From Varroa destructor (taxonomy: Eukaryota; Arthropoda; Arachnida; Mesostigmata; Varroidae): a DNA stretch of 64,000 nucleotides. The notes under the pieces are model-generated. The model saw only the letters and a list, made by a program, of their open reading frames with translations, made no database searches and had not been told where the DNA came from. Below are positions 39,002 to 50,770 of this stretch, piece after piece. The stretch is taken from positions 42,158,837 through 42,222,836 of the forward strand of contig NW_019211455.1 in assembly GCF_002443255.2 (NCBI RefSeq), in the 5' to 3' direction. Each line of letters begins with the position of its first letter. The stretch's first letter is position 1. A program made the position numbers and the translations under genes.

Positions 39002-40861
39002 ACGTGTACATAAATATGTATAAAAATTAAAAAAATTCAAAGCTTATTTGTCTTTGACAAGCACGCGCAATTCCATGTAAACAATAACCAAAGCATGCTT
39101 TCTTTACATTTTATCCAAGCATATTTTGATGACTAAAGGATTCCCTTATTCACAGTTCATAGATAATCGGGTTTATAAGATGTGCAAAAAATTCGAAGGA
39201 GATAAAGGCCTAGTAAATGAGCCGCCTATGTACGTCCCTCACCTAATCGTACTCTCACTTTCGAAATGTATATTTTACATTTGAATTTTTGTCTCGGTGG
39301 TTTACATATTCTGTAATCGGTGGCAATTTTCTCCCCGCCTTAGACGCGAACACACACCATGAGAACCGTGGCAACGCCTCATGGGCAAAACACGACTATG
39401 ATGCCCAAAAACATTTGTATTAGCAGCGGGTTCGCATTTTATGTCGGCGTCGTAGTCGTCACCGCTGTCTCCAGCCGTGTCATCGATCAAACAAGCTAAA
39501 TAGCACTTCGTCATTGTTGTATTTTTTCCAGTGTCGTGTTTGTATTGAAACGGCACCGTTTTAGTGGAGATTAATGTTGCGCGGTTTGCGTGTGTCTGCA
39601 TTGTATAGAAGGACGAGTGAACAGAATTGTTGTTGCTGGCCATTTGTTGTTACTTGGCAAAAAAATATATAGACGTTGGAGTAGGGCGTCGAAGTCGACG
39701 GCCTTGTGACGAATTTCCTTTGAAAACGTTCTCTAAATACGGTAGTCGTATCGTTTCGAATAATTGAAAAAAGTACCCATCGTTTTTTTCAAGTGCTATG
39801 CTACCCAAAACCCCTATATCAGTGTGCTGTACGTGCAGGCGGTAACGGCATCTATCCGTACCAAGAGGACTGACCGTCTTCGACCTTAGCACCCAATCAT
39901 TGAACGATATCGAGTCTAAAACGAGGGCACCTGGGGTTGACCAATCGATGGGCAAAAGGGTGATTCTTGTTATCAGACTTAAAGTGCCCTTGTGTTATAG
40001 CCATCCCGTTGCTGCCGTTGTTCGGCGACCCAGTCATCCCAGATTTTCTTTGAAAAAAACAATATCTATTATTGTCCTGAGATATGTTTTTGTGACATTT
40101 CCGTACGTAAAACTAACGCTAGTCACTTGTTCCATCACCTGTGTTCTTGGTAATGTCGTTCTTTATTTTCTTCTCCCGCTGCCTAGTCCATCCGCGTCAG
40201 TGCGTAGAAACTATGTACCAACACTTTCTAAAATCCACGGTATACAGATATACAGCCACGGCTGGAGGCAGCTACGTATAGCTACGCAGACTAACAGACA
40301 CTGACGTTAATTGTTATCGATGTCACTTTAAAATCTTCTCCTCACTGGCTTCTCCCGCTTGCGCTCTGACCGCCATATGCTATTGTAGTTACTGTACGTG
40401 ACCCATCAGGGGGGCTGCGTAGCGATTTGTCTACATTTGATTTTTCTTCTTTCTTTGAATCTTCAGACTCTAGACGATTCGTGTTCGCTAACTTCAATTT
40501 AATCGTTTTCAAAGCATCGCGTCCGCTGATCTACACTTTGAAACCATTCAAAGTCCGTAACTGAATTTACGCTTAGGCCTTCAAATAGGCTCAAGCCATA
40601 CGTTTCCTAGTTGTTGGACTCCAAATTTCGTAAAAACCCAGGCCGTAACAGGTAGAATTTATACTTATCGATTGCTCCTGCAGCTCGCAAATCGCTTTAT
40701 TCGTGGTCGATTTAACAAGCCAGCAGCTTTTTCTTCAGTTTGTCCTTCTTAACTAACTACATAACACTGCACGTGACGATGCCCGAGCAACGGCTGTTGT
40801 TCATTGGCCTTCTTAAATTCGTGCGTCGCGTAAAGGGAGACGGGATGAAGTTGGACTTGCC

Positions 40862-40971
40862 GCAGAGTCGGGATTGGGAGCACATTTAGCATCAAGGCAA
40901 AGTTGGGTATTGAGATTGAAGCAGAGTTCGGTTTATGGCACAATTAGGGTTGAGGCAAAATTGAGGAATAA
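40862..40971 (+). repeat. Degenerate ~17-18 bp periodic repeat
   Basis: The word gca followed by an A/T/G-rich stretch and usually ggg or gag recurs at 40862, 40880, 40897, 40921, 40938 and 40955. The spacings are 18, 17, 24, 17 and 17. Individual units are diverged (for example gcagagtcgggattggga and gcacaattagggttgag). I interpret it as an old minisatellite. Confidence 0.5.
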
Positions 40972-43900
40972 AGAAAATATGGGAGTTCTGTACGCGTTCA
41001 ATGAATGATGGACGCGTATTCATTTTAAAATTGCTTTGAGAACTTCACAAACTTACCATTTACTGACTTCTTTGGTTTTAATCTGCTTAAGTAAGTGTTA
41101 TGTGTGCTGCGATTCCAGCCATTATCGAAGTTACCTTTTCCCACATGTGGATTAGCGAGCGCGGAACCGTGTCAGCTACGAGAAAGCGTGCTTGCACCCG
41201 CTACTTCTTTATTGGTAATAGTGGGGAGTTTAAAGCTGAATGAGCGATTTCGTATTTTCTATGTCTTTTTTCATTCAGAAGGCAGATATCAAAAAGGAGG
41301 GTCTGCTAGAAACGGCCTGTCGGAAACGACCGAACCGAAATGTCATGACAATGTAAAGCAAATGCTAACTGACAAACCCCTGAGGACATACTTGTATTAT
41401 ATATTATTGACGAAAAGAAGAGGCCTGTTGCTCGAAGGTGGGCCTTTTTTGCAATGCCAGTACAAATGAAGCGATGTGTTTGACTGAATGGGCTGTAGCG
41501 TATGGCGTACACGTACGTAAAAAGCGAACATTTGCATACGCACAAACGCAAAACAAAAAAACTTGCTAGGAATTATGCTTATTGAATAATACAACATTCA
41601 AACAAAGCCAAATGTATATGTGGATATATATGCAGATATATGAGTGTGCATGTACTATTTCCCGAATGGTTCTGAAAAGCTTCTTTAATCGAAGGGTGCT
41701 CCAAGGAAAAAGACGTAATTCACTATGGAACCATTTTTTTCCTCCAGAAATAAAAGTGATCTTTAGGCGGATTCCCCAATTGCTTCCGCTGTTTCTGTCT
41801 GCCTTTTCTTTTTTCATCTATTCAATCTAAAATCAGTTCTTGGCTCCTAACAAAATATAATTAGGTTACTTTGAAATTTGTACATAATACGGGATTAGCG
41901 GTTCCGGTCATAGTAGTGGTGGCACACTCGATACATCAAACTATGTATGCCAGACACTGAACGCAGACGCCTGACGATTATTAGATCATGCAAATCGTTT
42001 CCGTTCTATATTTAACCTGTAGGGCTGTAATTTAGGAAGGTAAGGAAAAAAGAAGGGTTATGATATAGCTTCGTTGAAATCGTTCACCCCATAAAAGTGT
42101 ATTTTTCGAAATTTCAAATACACGTACAGGACGTCACAATCGATGACTTTCGATTTCTTATAGCTTTATAGTGGACAGGTAAACGGCTCATGCTGGCACA
42201 ATCATCTCAAGTCCATTCACTGATACTGTCAGAATCAGGCTTGTCGGACCCAGTTCGCGCTCGTTCAGCAGAACGATTCGTAATAGGCTTTATTAGCTGT
42301 TTTTGACCTGTGTATCTCTGATCGTTCTGTGGAACTGTACACTCCCTGCCAATGCCTTGTTATGAATTGGCGCAAACGATGCTATCGACCATTTAACATG
42401 CATCCCGAACGGTTCCTAAGATTCATAAGCAGAAACTACCCTCGTTGCAAACGAGCATATGGGCAACAGTGTCCATTCGCCTTCGTTTCGATCTTGTCGT
42501 TTTTAAAGCGAACAAAGAGCCTGTGCGATTCTACCAATCGTTACTCCCATTTTCGGTGTAGAAGGCAAATCTGAGGCTCAGGGACCGTAAATTGTTCACA
42601 ACCGGTAATGTCTAATTGCTTTTTTCCATCTTGTGGTCCATTGCTCTCCTATTTTCGAGATGCTCCTTTGCCGTCTTCTTTTTTTTGTCTTTTATTTACA
42701 GTCAAGCGCTCCATTCCGGTCAAGCGAGCCACGTGTAAAAGCATTAGTTTCTCTCCTTTCGTTGCTGAAGCGCCGGCCGATAGCAAAATGCTTTCCACGC
42801 AACCTAAACTCCGAGCACCGTGGAGTTCGAGCTCTTTTTAAACCCTTCCAATCTTCCAAAATCGACTCGAAGCGTGGTAGTACCCGAACGTCCCCTTCCG
42901 CTTTCGCTTCTTGCAGCGCTGCCACTTTCTGACTGTTAACCCACCGCCGAGCTTGGTTAGGTCATTCCGCTCCACGCCCCCATGAACGCTGAATTCAGCT
43001 TCATCCACGTAGTACGATCGCGATGCGACAAACCGGCCATAAAATCTCGGCGGTGATCATAGTGGCGGCAGTATTACCGGCAACGTTTGTAACAATTTAG
43101 GCAATTTTATTTTAGAGGATGTCTCCACCACTCTCAAAATGCAGCAAGTAACAGCTTCCCTGTAGGGTTGGTTTCTGAAGAAAGCATCTACATGCATCCT
43201 CCTTTATAGAATATTGCTTAATTTGGGTGCTTGACTCCCTTTCGACCAACTGGTCAACAGCGGGCCGATTCGCGTTTATTCAGCTTCAACTGATGCTCTT
43301 GGCAACGCTGGCGCCCCCGTCCCTCTCCTGCGGACAAACTGTGATCTCAAGGTCCACGCGGGCTGCGTAGATACCACATGGTCTGCATCCTGGCGCTCTT
43401 TCTCCTCTGCCCTCTCTTATACAGTAGCGTATGTAGCTCTTCGTACAAGAAAGGTTCCGTAGGTTGCAGCAGCCGAAGAAGGCGAGAGGAAATACGGCGA
43501 TACGGGCCGTGTAAAAGGGCTTTCTAGCGGGCAAATTTTGCAAGGGAACGAGGGTCAGCCAGCAGGCGATGAACAGACGAAATGCCAAAAATCAGAGGGG
43601 AAGAAACAAGGTCAGCCGGATACAGAAAGGCGGGTGGCCGCAGTGAGCTCTTTGCTAGAGACGTTAAGCTAAATGCGAGGGGAAGGAGAAATTCGGAGCA
43701 ACGTTGCCAGACAACAAGTCTCTCTGTTGCCAAACGAAAGACGCGTTTGGGGTAAGACGGGTGCCGGGTTCGAGCTTTCCAGAGCGACCTAAGTACCAAC
43801 GGATGACGCATTTTGAATGAAAAATCATTTCATTATCGGACTATGCCTACGGGTGGCTGCCAGCGAATCCGCGTACTTGTGAGTCCAAATGTGCTCTGAG

Positions 43901-45199
43901 TTTAACAACGCCTACAGAAACATAGAAAATCCTAGTTACCCATCATCATAATTTTGTGAGCCACTTAGACCTTGTGCGAAAATATTGCGGTGAATCATAG
44001 TCAGCAGCTTGTGCTACGTAAACACATGAGTATAGAATTGTTTTCATGGGGCTTAATTGTTGTGAATAGCTGGGTCTTAGTCTGCGAGGCGAAGATGAAC
44101 GGAGGTGGCCAGGAGTATAATATAGTTCGATTTGAGGCTCACACCTGAAGCTTCGTATCAAGATTGTGTAACGTTGACTAATAATGAATACGAAATAAAT
44201 TGCCCTTGCTCAAATCTTCCCAGCGCCATGTTCGACAGCTTAATGTGGAAGTTCATTCGCTTGTTTGTCATTTAGACAAATACGTAATTTTCTTAGTTAT
44301 ACGTCATATGCGTATTCGTAATGATATACTAGTGGACGTAATAACATTACCGAACTGTGGCCATATTCAATTTCGTTACTTGATGAAGTTCCAGCTCAAC
44401 TTAGAGCCTACACACAACCAACTACGTTTACCATTAGCAGAGTCCTTCCTCAGAAAGAACTGTTGTCGACGGAGGCCTAAGCGGAAGCGGCGGATTGGCT
44501 ATTGCAACGTATACGGATTACCTACCAGCAGACACATGCTCATCGGTACATATCCAGGCACAGATAACTACAAAATGTGCTCTCCAAATCTACTTGACAG
44601 GCCGATCATGAAACAGGAGAGCGATGCAAACACACTGCCGCTGGCCCATAGAAGCCGACTAACTTTAAGTGCTCAAACAAACTAATCTTTTGGCCTTTCT
44701 TCGCAACAAAAACAAAACATTAACGATCGCATCGCATCGGCAGCGGTTACCGTGCTCCCGACCATGACCGCCACCCGTAACTTAAAGCACTACCTGCTAC
44801 GACACGTGGAATAGAAGTTGTATACTGACCTGAGTCCAGTAAGCGGTAAATAATGCTGACGTTGAAGGAGGACGGGCGCAAAGGATAGTAGTTCTCTGTT
44901 CGGCCAGCGGCGGCATTACCAGAGGACACGCCAGCAAGAAAATGAATTTACTCCAGACTCCTTATTTTCTCTTTAGCTGGCTAGCCTTATTGTCGACCAG
45001 CGAACGACTGTCTCCTATAAGGCCATCTCTCCATTTGCTACTGCTGCTGATTTGGCTGCCGTCGTTGTTTTTGTTTCTATTCGCGAAACCTGGACGAGTT
45101 TCGGCGGATGAAGGTACCGAGTCCAGTAGTTTAGTAACGGTTAACTAGCCATCTAATTATGTAGGTAAGTAAATAGATCTAAGTGAAAAGCACCGAGTT

Positions 45200-45486
45200 T
45201 GAACTCAGTGGAAGCAGAGGAAAAAGAGACTGGAGAAGGGCGACTATTGATTCTGCGCGCGCAAAAGCCCGTCCAGGAGGCATGGGCTTTCTGTACACTC
45301 TACTGGTTCTGTCGCGCACTTTCCTGGGACGCGGCCGTTGCTAGTTTGAACAACAAGAACGTGGGCGGTAACTCGGTCGTGACAACTATACAGCACATAG
45401 ATGACGCAAGGCAGTTAGTAGAGCGATGGAGCCAACAGCACAGCTTAGCCAGCAAGAACCTAGCTGGCCAATTACAATATTATTGA
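45200..45486 (+). other. Unsupported protein-like plus-strand frame
   Basis: An open frame of about 95 codons ends at TGA 45484-45486. Its composition is balanced and globular-protein-like (for example SLNNKNVGGNSVV and HIDDARQLVERWSQQH), but it has no ATG near its beginning. I found no convincing acceptor upstream and no recognisable family. It lies inside a proposed intron of the minus-strand gene. It may be a fragment of an old coding sequence or chance. Confidence 0.12.
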
Positions 45487-45609
45487 ACGCTCAACGAAAG
45501 ATGACTCGAAGGGTAACGAAAGTACTCTAAACAGCAAATGTGCTAAGAAGAGCTATATTTTTGAATAGTTGGTAGCAAAAAATTGCTGGAAAAACTACTG
45601 ACCATTTAA

Positions 45610-45633
45610 AAAAACACGTGACAGCGTGTTTTT
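45610..45633 (+). repeat. 9-bp inverted repeat
   Basis: The arms aaaaacacg and cgtgttttt enclose a 6-nt loop. It ends in a T run and so resembles a terminator hairpin, which has no such meaning in nuclear animal DNA. Confidence 0.5.
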
Positions 45634-48625
45634 AGCGCGCTTACAGCTTACCATGTGAAGAAAATCATCACTAGAAGAAGGCCGTAGTATAAACCTAATC
45701 CAGACGGCTATCATCTCCGAAGATTCGTCCACCTTCGATGTGTTCAGGAGAACATTCGAATCACTCTCTTAGCAGCTATGGCCACTGCTGATCCTTTGAA
45801 TTTGTTGGGTTGGCAAAATTTTCTAGCTGATTCTCGTTCCGTTCGAGGCAGTACGCTGAAGAGGTTGTTCGAAGTGCAGCTTCGTTAGCTACTTCGGTAT
45901 TGTCTAGTTAGTATATTGCAATATGAATTCAGTACAATGTGTGCATCCGAATTAAAGTCCAAGGATACGATATCGAGGAGTCCTATGTTTGTTTTCTTCA
46001 GTTTCCGCAATGGTTATAGAAGGGGCCTCGTGAGCTCATATCAAGGTCGAGCCAGCTGACGTCAAAGACTAGTGGAGAACAATGCATAGGATCAAGGAGA
46101 ATTACTGTCGAAACCACACAAGAAGGTTACACTTATCATTCCTGTATTGAGCGTTTTATAAAGGATATCGTTTAGATTTGTCTCAGTTACGATTACGCCT
46201 TAATATAGAGCCTTAAGCTTATGTCTTGTTGTTGTAGCTAGTCCTCTTCCAATCATATGTACTACGTATAGCTACATGAAGGCAAATAGGGCAATCTGTT
46301 GTCGAGCCCGACCTCAACCTTCATTCATTGATCTCGACCCTTCCCTGTCTAAAATTCCGATGTCCATTTGCCGATTTTAATCTTATCATTATTATTTTAT
46401 TAGTGCTGCATCACCTTACCTATCACGCGGTTCATGCTTGACACCAAAACCCAATCAGGAGGCTGCCACACAAACTAACTAAATAGTACGAGAGTACATT
46501 GTACAATATCTTGCAAGTACTAAACGAGACGCATTCGTTACTAGTTCTATACTAGCGTTTAATTTACATGAAGTTAGATACGTAAGATAATATAGGTTCG
46601 CAACTAGAGGTAGTAATACCTAACGTAAAACATTTATTTTACCAACTCAGTTTGTCTCTTTCGTATTACCTTGTCCTTTGGCCGTGTGATCGCATCGAAA
46701 TCTCTATAGCCTAGTAGGAAATGGCACTTTTATATCGCACACCTTATCGATGAGCAAAGCCACCTGAGCGAAGATGGAAACGAAGTAACAGACGATCGAA
46801 GGATTCGATACCAACGCGCTTATGTTTTCAGTGGTCTCTCATACCCAGCGTAACTTTCTGCTCATTTATTCTATTCATTACGGTGCCACTTTGATGTACA
46901 GCGTGGCCTTGCTGGCGTCAACCGGGGTGCGTTACTAATTACGCGTTCTAGGTAATCATGGTTCCTCTATATAGTATTAAGGTCAAGTTGGTCAAGCGGA
47001 AGTTGATTTCAATTATATTTTTCTATTTTATTACTATTATTATTCTTATTATACTGTTGGTCAGTAGTGTATTCTTTACTCGCAAAAGTCAACCGGTCCA
47101 GTACTTTTCCGTTCGTGTTTTCCTCCGATTGACAACTCTGCTGATGGTGACGGTATAAACAAATTTCCACCAAGCGAAATTTGGGCTTCACTCTTAGCGT
47201 TTGAAATAATGTCTAAGTTCAGATCAAGTTCCCTACGTAAAATGCTAAAAACATATATTTTTTTAACTAACATTTCATTGACTCGCTGGCGTCTCCTGCA
47301 GGGCAGCTAGATTTAACGTCTACAACCCGAACAAAACCTGCCCGGACTTATATATAGCTATTTTGAATCCAGTGTCAGGGAGATTTTATCGATAACGAAT
47401 AAAATCAAAACGGGTAGATTAATGAAACATTTCAGTAAGAGAACTTTAGGTAGTAATGAAATAGAAATGTAACTTAGCACAACTTAGACAAGACGAATGT
47501 GTTAAAACTATGGAGACAAAATAAGGTATTGACTATATCATAGAAAGAGAAAAAAGGCTACTAAAAACGGTAGGCTCAACAAGGCCGTAATGATGCACCA
47601 GGACCTCAGAAGTGCTGTGTCTAGATAAATTTACAATCGACATACGGTCTCCTGGGTCGATTACAACCCCGATAAGACAAGCATCTTATTAAAGTGTTCC
47701 AATGCGACCGTAGGTTATGGCGGCTTTAAAAAAAAGCTGACAGAAATATAGAATCAGATTCACCGGAAGGCTGGCCCATAATCTTAGATTGAAGGTAACG
47801 CTAGTCAAGTTTGTTAACGCAATAATAGATTTTAGCACAGGAAAGTGTAAATGATTGTTAAAATGTCTTGCTGGCTGCAAATATACCTAGAGCAAGGTAA
47901 TTGCCATGGGTAAATCAAGTTAACGAAGCACATTAGCTAAATGGATTCAACGCCTATATGGGTCTGGGTTAATGTAATTATCATTAAAATTATACACAAT
48001 TAGAATAACTATGGTGATAATTGCGCTATAAATAGGTGGAGCGGTTGATTTAGAAAATATCGAAACAGCCGGATCGAGAGAGCCGGACAGTAGGTAGCGA
48101 TCTAGGGAGAGTAGGGTTATAGAACCTCGCGCCTACCAGCCAAAACGCCCGCAGAACATTGCGCTTAGATAAAGATCTTGTCTCAAGGCGCTTTTATTCG
48201 AAATTGTGACTTTAGCAGACTAGATCAGGAACCATAAATAGATGAATGCCAAACCAACACTCGCTCTGTTGTATTACAGAAACTCGTCTGTTGAAAGCCC
48301 TATTCCTATATCCTTAGTCGCGCATTTCTCCAGCGGGTGTTGTTACTCTTTTAAAGGCTCACTCAGCTAGCTTAAATCTATCAGCTGAACTGGCAGGTTG
48401 ACTTCTAATTAACTAACCTGCAAAAGATAAGCTCAATGCCGACAAGTCAATAACTCACAGATCGTAGTTACGCGTTCGGCCAAATCCTAGGTCATGAATC
48501 AATGGACTTCAGAAACATGTATTTTTGCAGATTGCTCTGTGTAGTGAAGGACAACAGCTCGACCACTGTTTCGCGTTACCAGCTGTGATCGTATTGATTT
48601 CTAAAAATTTGATTCGTTCTACCAC

Positions 48626-48649
48626 TAGTAGTAGTAGTAGTAGTAGTAG
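48626..48649 (+). repeat. (TAG)8 microsatellite
   Basis: Eight perfect TAG units in the proposed B-C intron. Confidence 0.95.
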
Positions 48650-49048
48650 AGCACGGCCGAAGGCAAATTTAGGCATTTGGGAGCAAGCCTGGCAATAATC
48701 TGTTCCTGTCTGTTCTGCCTCTGCACGTTGAACACTTCAGTGAAAAAAAAAACTAAGTATCCATCAATTCAGTGTTATTGCTGTTGGGATTGTCGGCAGT
48801 ACACACGTCTGAGCAAAAAAAATACGGAAGAAACAGGTTGTCGTATATTGCAGCGTTTTGTTCTATTATATTAGATTATGGTGTTCATTCAGTATCGTGG
48901 CAAACGAGAAATTTAATATTTTAGGCCAATAGCAATAAGCCCTTTTGATATATTGGTATTCATAGGCTTACCCGGGAAATCAAATTTTCGTCTACTGGTT
49001 GGTGTTGGGTATCTATAGAAGACGGCATCTAAAGAATGGGTAGGCCAC

Positions 49049-49143
49049 CCAAGACCTAGATTTAGGTTCGAAAGTCTAGGCTAGCCAAGACCTAGGTCTA
49101 GGCTCGAAAGCTTCGGTTAGCCAAGATCTAGGTTCAAGCTGGA
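49049..49143 (+). repeat. 36-bp tandem repeat, 2.6 units
   Basis: Units start at 49049, 49085 and 49121. Each begins ccaaga[ct]ctag and contains a ttaggttcgaa-like core; the first two are 36 bp long and the third is partial. Units differ at several positions, so the array is not very recent. Confidence 0.8.
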
Positions 49144-50697
49144 ACATAACTGGGAAAATAGAGAGATCAGGGGAAAGAACAATTAATAGAACGGCGTCTC
49201 CAGCAAAAGGAATGAAGACATGCGCTATATACTGCGTTTTCCAACGTCCTTACGACCGCGCTTTGGGGATATTTAGAATTCAAACGGGACTGTGATATAT
49301 GTTGAGCTTCGTAAGCATATGAGGTACCAGTAAGGGCAGGGCTAAAGCGGCTGGCCACCAGGACTCGACAGGCCGCTGCTACTCTGCTAAACGAAATTCA
49401 TGGAAATGAAATGGAGAGGACATGAAGATTGGCAGACATATAGACGCTGACGTCACCTGAGTCAACTGGTTTGCCCTTTTGCCAAACCGGCACCATCGTC
49501 CGACCATTAGGACTAACTGCCCATGAGGCGTTGCGGTCAACGAGGACCATACAACGCTGGCATTTTGCCCTTATACTGCAACGGGCTGGAGTGCGACAAA
49601 GATCAATCGGCCGAATGGCGAGACGGCATAAAGAAACAAAATAACTAAAACTGAGAACCAATTTGTAGAGATTTCATGGCAACAGTAATTAGTACTTGCA
49701 ATTGGTATTAGCTAGAAACACTAGTTTTAGACACGATGATTAACTTCGTTTTTGCAGTCTTGTACTGTACTTTTTTTTTTTTTGAAAAAAATATTTTGAA
49801 ATCACCCCTCCGGTATAACATTGATGAGTTTTCCCCATTTAAAACAAAATTTGATGGGACAATCTTGCTGAGACTTATTTGGTTCTCATCTAAGAGACCT
49901 ATGATATGAAACGGCATGGTGACTATTCCAGCAGTTATTAGTCCAAATTGTCCCTATACTTTATTTTTCGTACTAGTAATCTCTAATTTTATATTTATTA
50001 AGTTTTATCACTAGAACATTGACTGACTCGGAAATAAGAGAAACGTGTCAGCAGGTCATAACGGATGATGGCTAGTGCAGTTTTCCGTAATGTTTCAGTA
50101 TTCAATTCTGCTCTAAGCAATATCAGTTAAGCAGCCGGCATAGCTATCCACCGTTAGGGACGCATAGACGTGAAGCTGTGATCAGAACACTCTTATAATC
50201 GGAATATACTTTGTCTGTTTGTAAAGGCTTTGTAAAGGATTACTATGCGAGATCTTCCCCGGTGCCTTCGTAGAACCCAACGATTAGCTGTCGACATCGA
50301 CGCTCTGTTCTAATGACTGTCTACGTCAATTCTGTCGGCACCACTCTGCTCTCAATTCCGATCGACAATGCCCTTCTTCGTTACATCATCCCATCCCTTT
50401 AATCATACACGTTATTCTATACTTTTTCATCTGTCCCGCAGAAGCAGTACAATGAAGCGCGTTTCAAATCATCGACTCCACTCTTCTCAGTAACAGCCGC
50501 CTTGACATGACTGGCAAGTTCACTTGTCGCGTTCATCCGAAAACAATCACCAACAGCGCGTGTTTATTATTGGATCCTTCGAACCCCCACGACCACATCG
50601 TTCTCGGTAATGAGAGAGGCTGCACACATGCGATAATAGTCGGGTAGGTGGACACTCCTTTCGTGTCCAAGGCCCTACAAGGTTTAGTACGCCTTAC

Positions 50698-50770
50698 ATT
50701 CAGCGAGCATATTGCTTTGCCGTCCGTGCTACCATCAATTAAAAATTCAACCTCGCCCACAATATACATA
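50698..50770 (-). CDS. Internal exon (B), 73 nt, phase 2 to 0
   Basis: This candidate exon has an excellent acceptor (ctgtttcccatacag|T) and a good donor (GAAT|GTAAGGCG). One reading frame is open: one base completing a split codon, then 24 residues including VGEVEFLIDGSTDGKAIC. The frame with the first base as phase 0 hits a stop, so the phase is constrained. Spliced to exon A it makes TG+T, a Cys, giving C-x2-C at the junction. It ends in phase 0, which fits exon C. The acidic and hydrophobic alternation is protein-like, but I recognise no domain; by position it lies between the signal peptide and the Cys box. The candidate at 36435-36483 has the same phases and would compete for this slot. 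Confidence is moderate because short exons with good splice sites arise by chance in introns. Confidence 0.45.

Larger units (their letters stand above)
24818..50697 (-). other. Proposed large intron region (between exons B and C)
   Basis: About 25.9 kb if both candidate exons inside it (36435-36483 and 26731-26802) are false. It holds the AT-rich island at 28.1-28.6 kb with (GA)13, the G-run cluster at 31.7-32.1 kb, (TA)n at 38982-39001, (TAG)8 at 48626-48649, a degenerate 17-bp periodic repeat at 40862-40971 and a 36-bp tandem repeat at 49049-49143. Nothing else in it is supported as a gene. Confidence 0.4.

Noticed and set aside
44200..44685. 161-codon plus-strand frame
   Set aside because: No recognisable domain, no supporting splice sites or start context, and the composition looks random; a frame of this length is expected by chance in 64 kb.
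45610..45640. Hairpin followed by T run as a terminator
   Set aside because: A bacterial-type terminator has no meaning in what is clearly spliced eukaryotic DNA.
46416..46458. Minus-strand segment PPDWVLVSSMNRVI between a fair acceptor and donor
   Set aside because: It is phase 0 to 1 and cannot be placed in the exon chain without breaking frame; probably chance.
48970..49010. Minus-strand segment with a good acceptor and donor
   Set aside because: Its only open frame, joined after exon A, would create a TGA at the junction.
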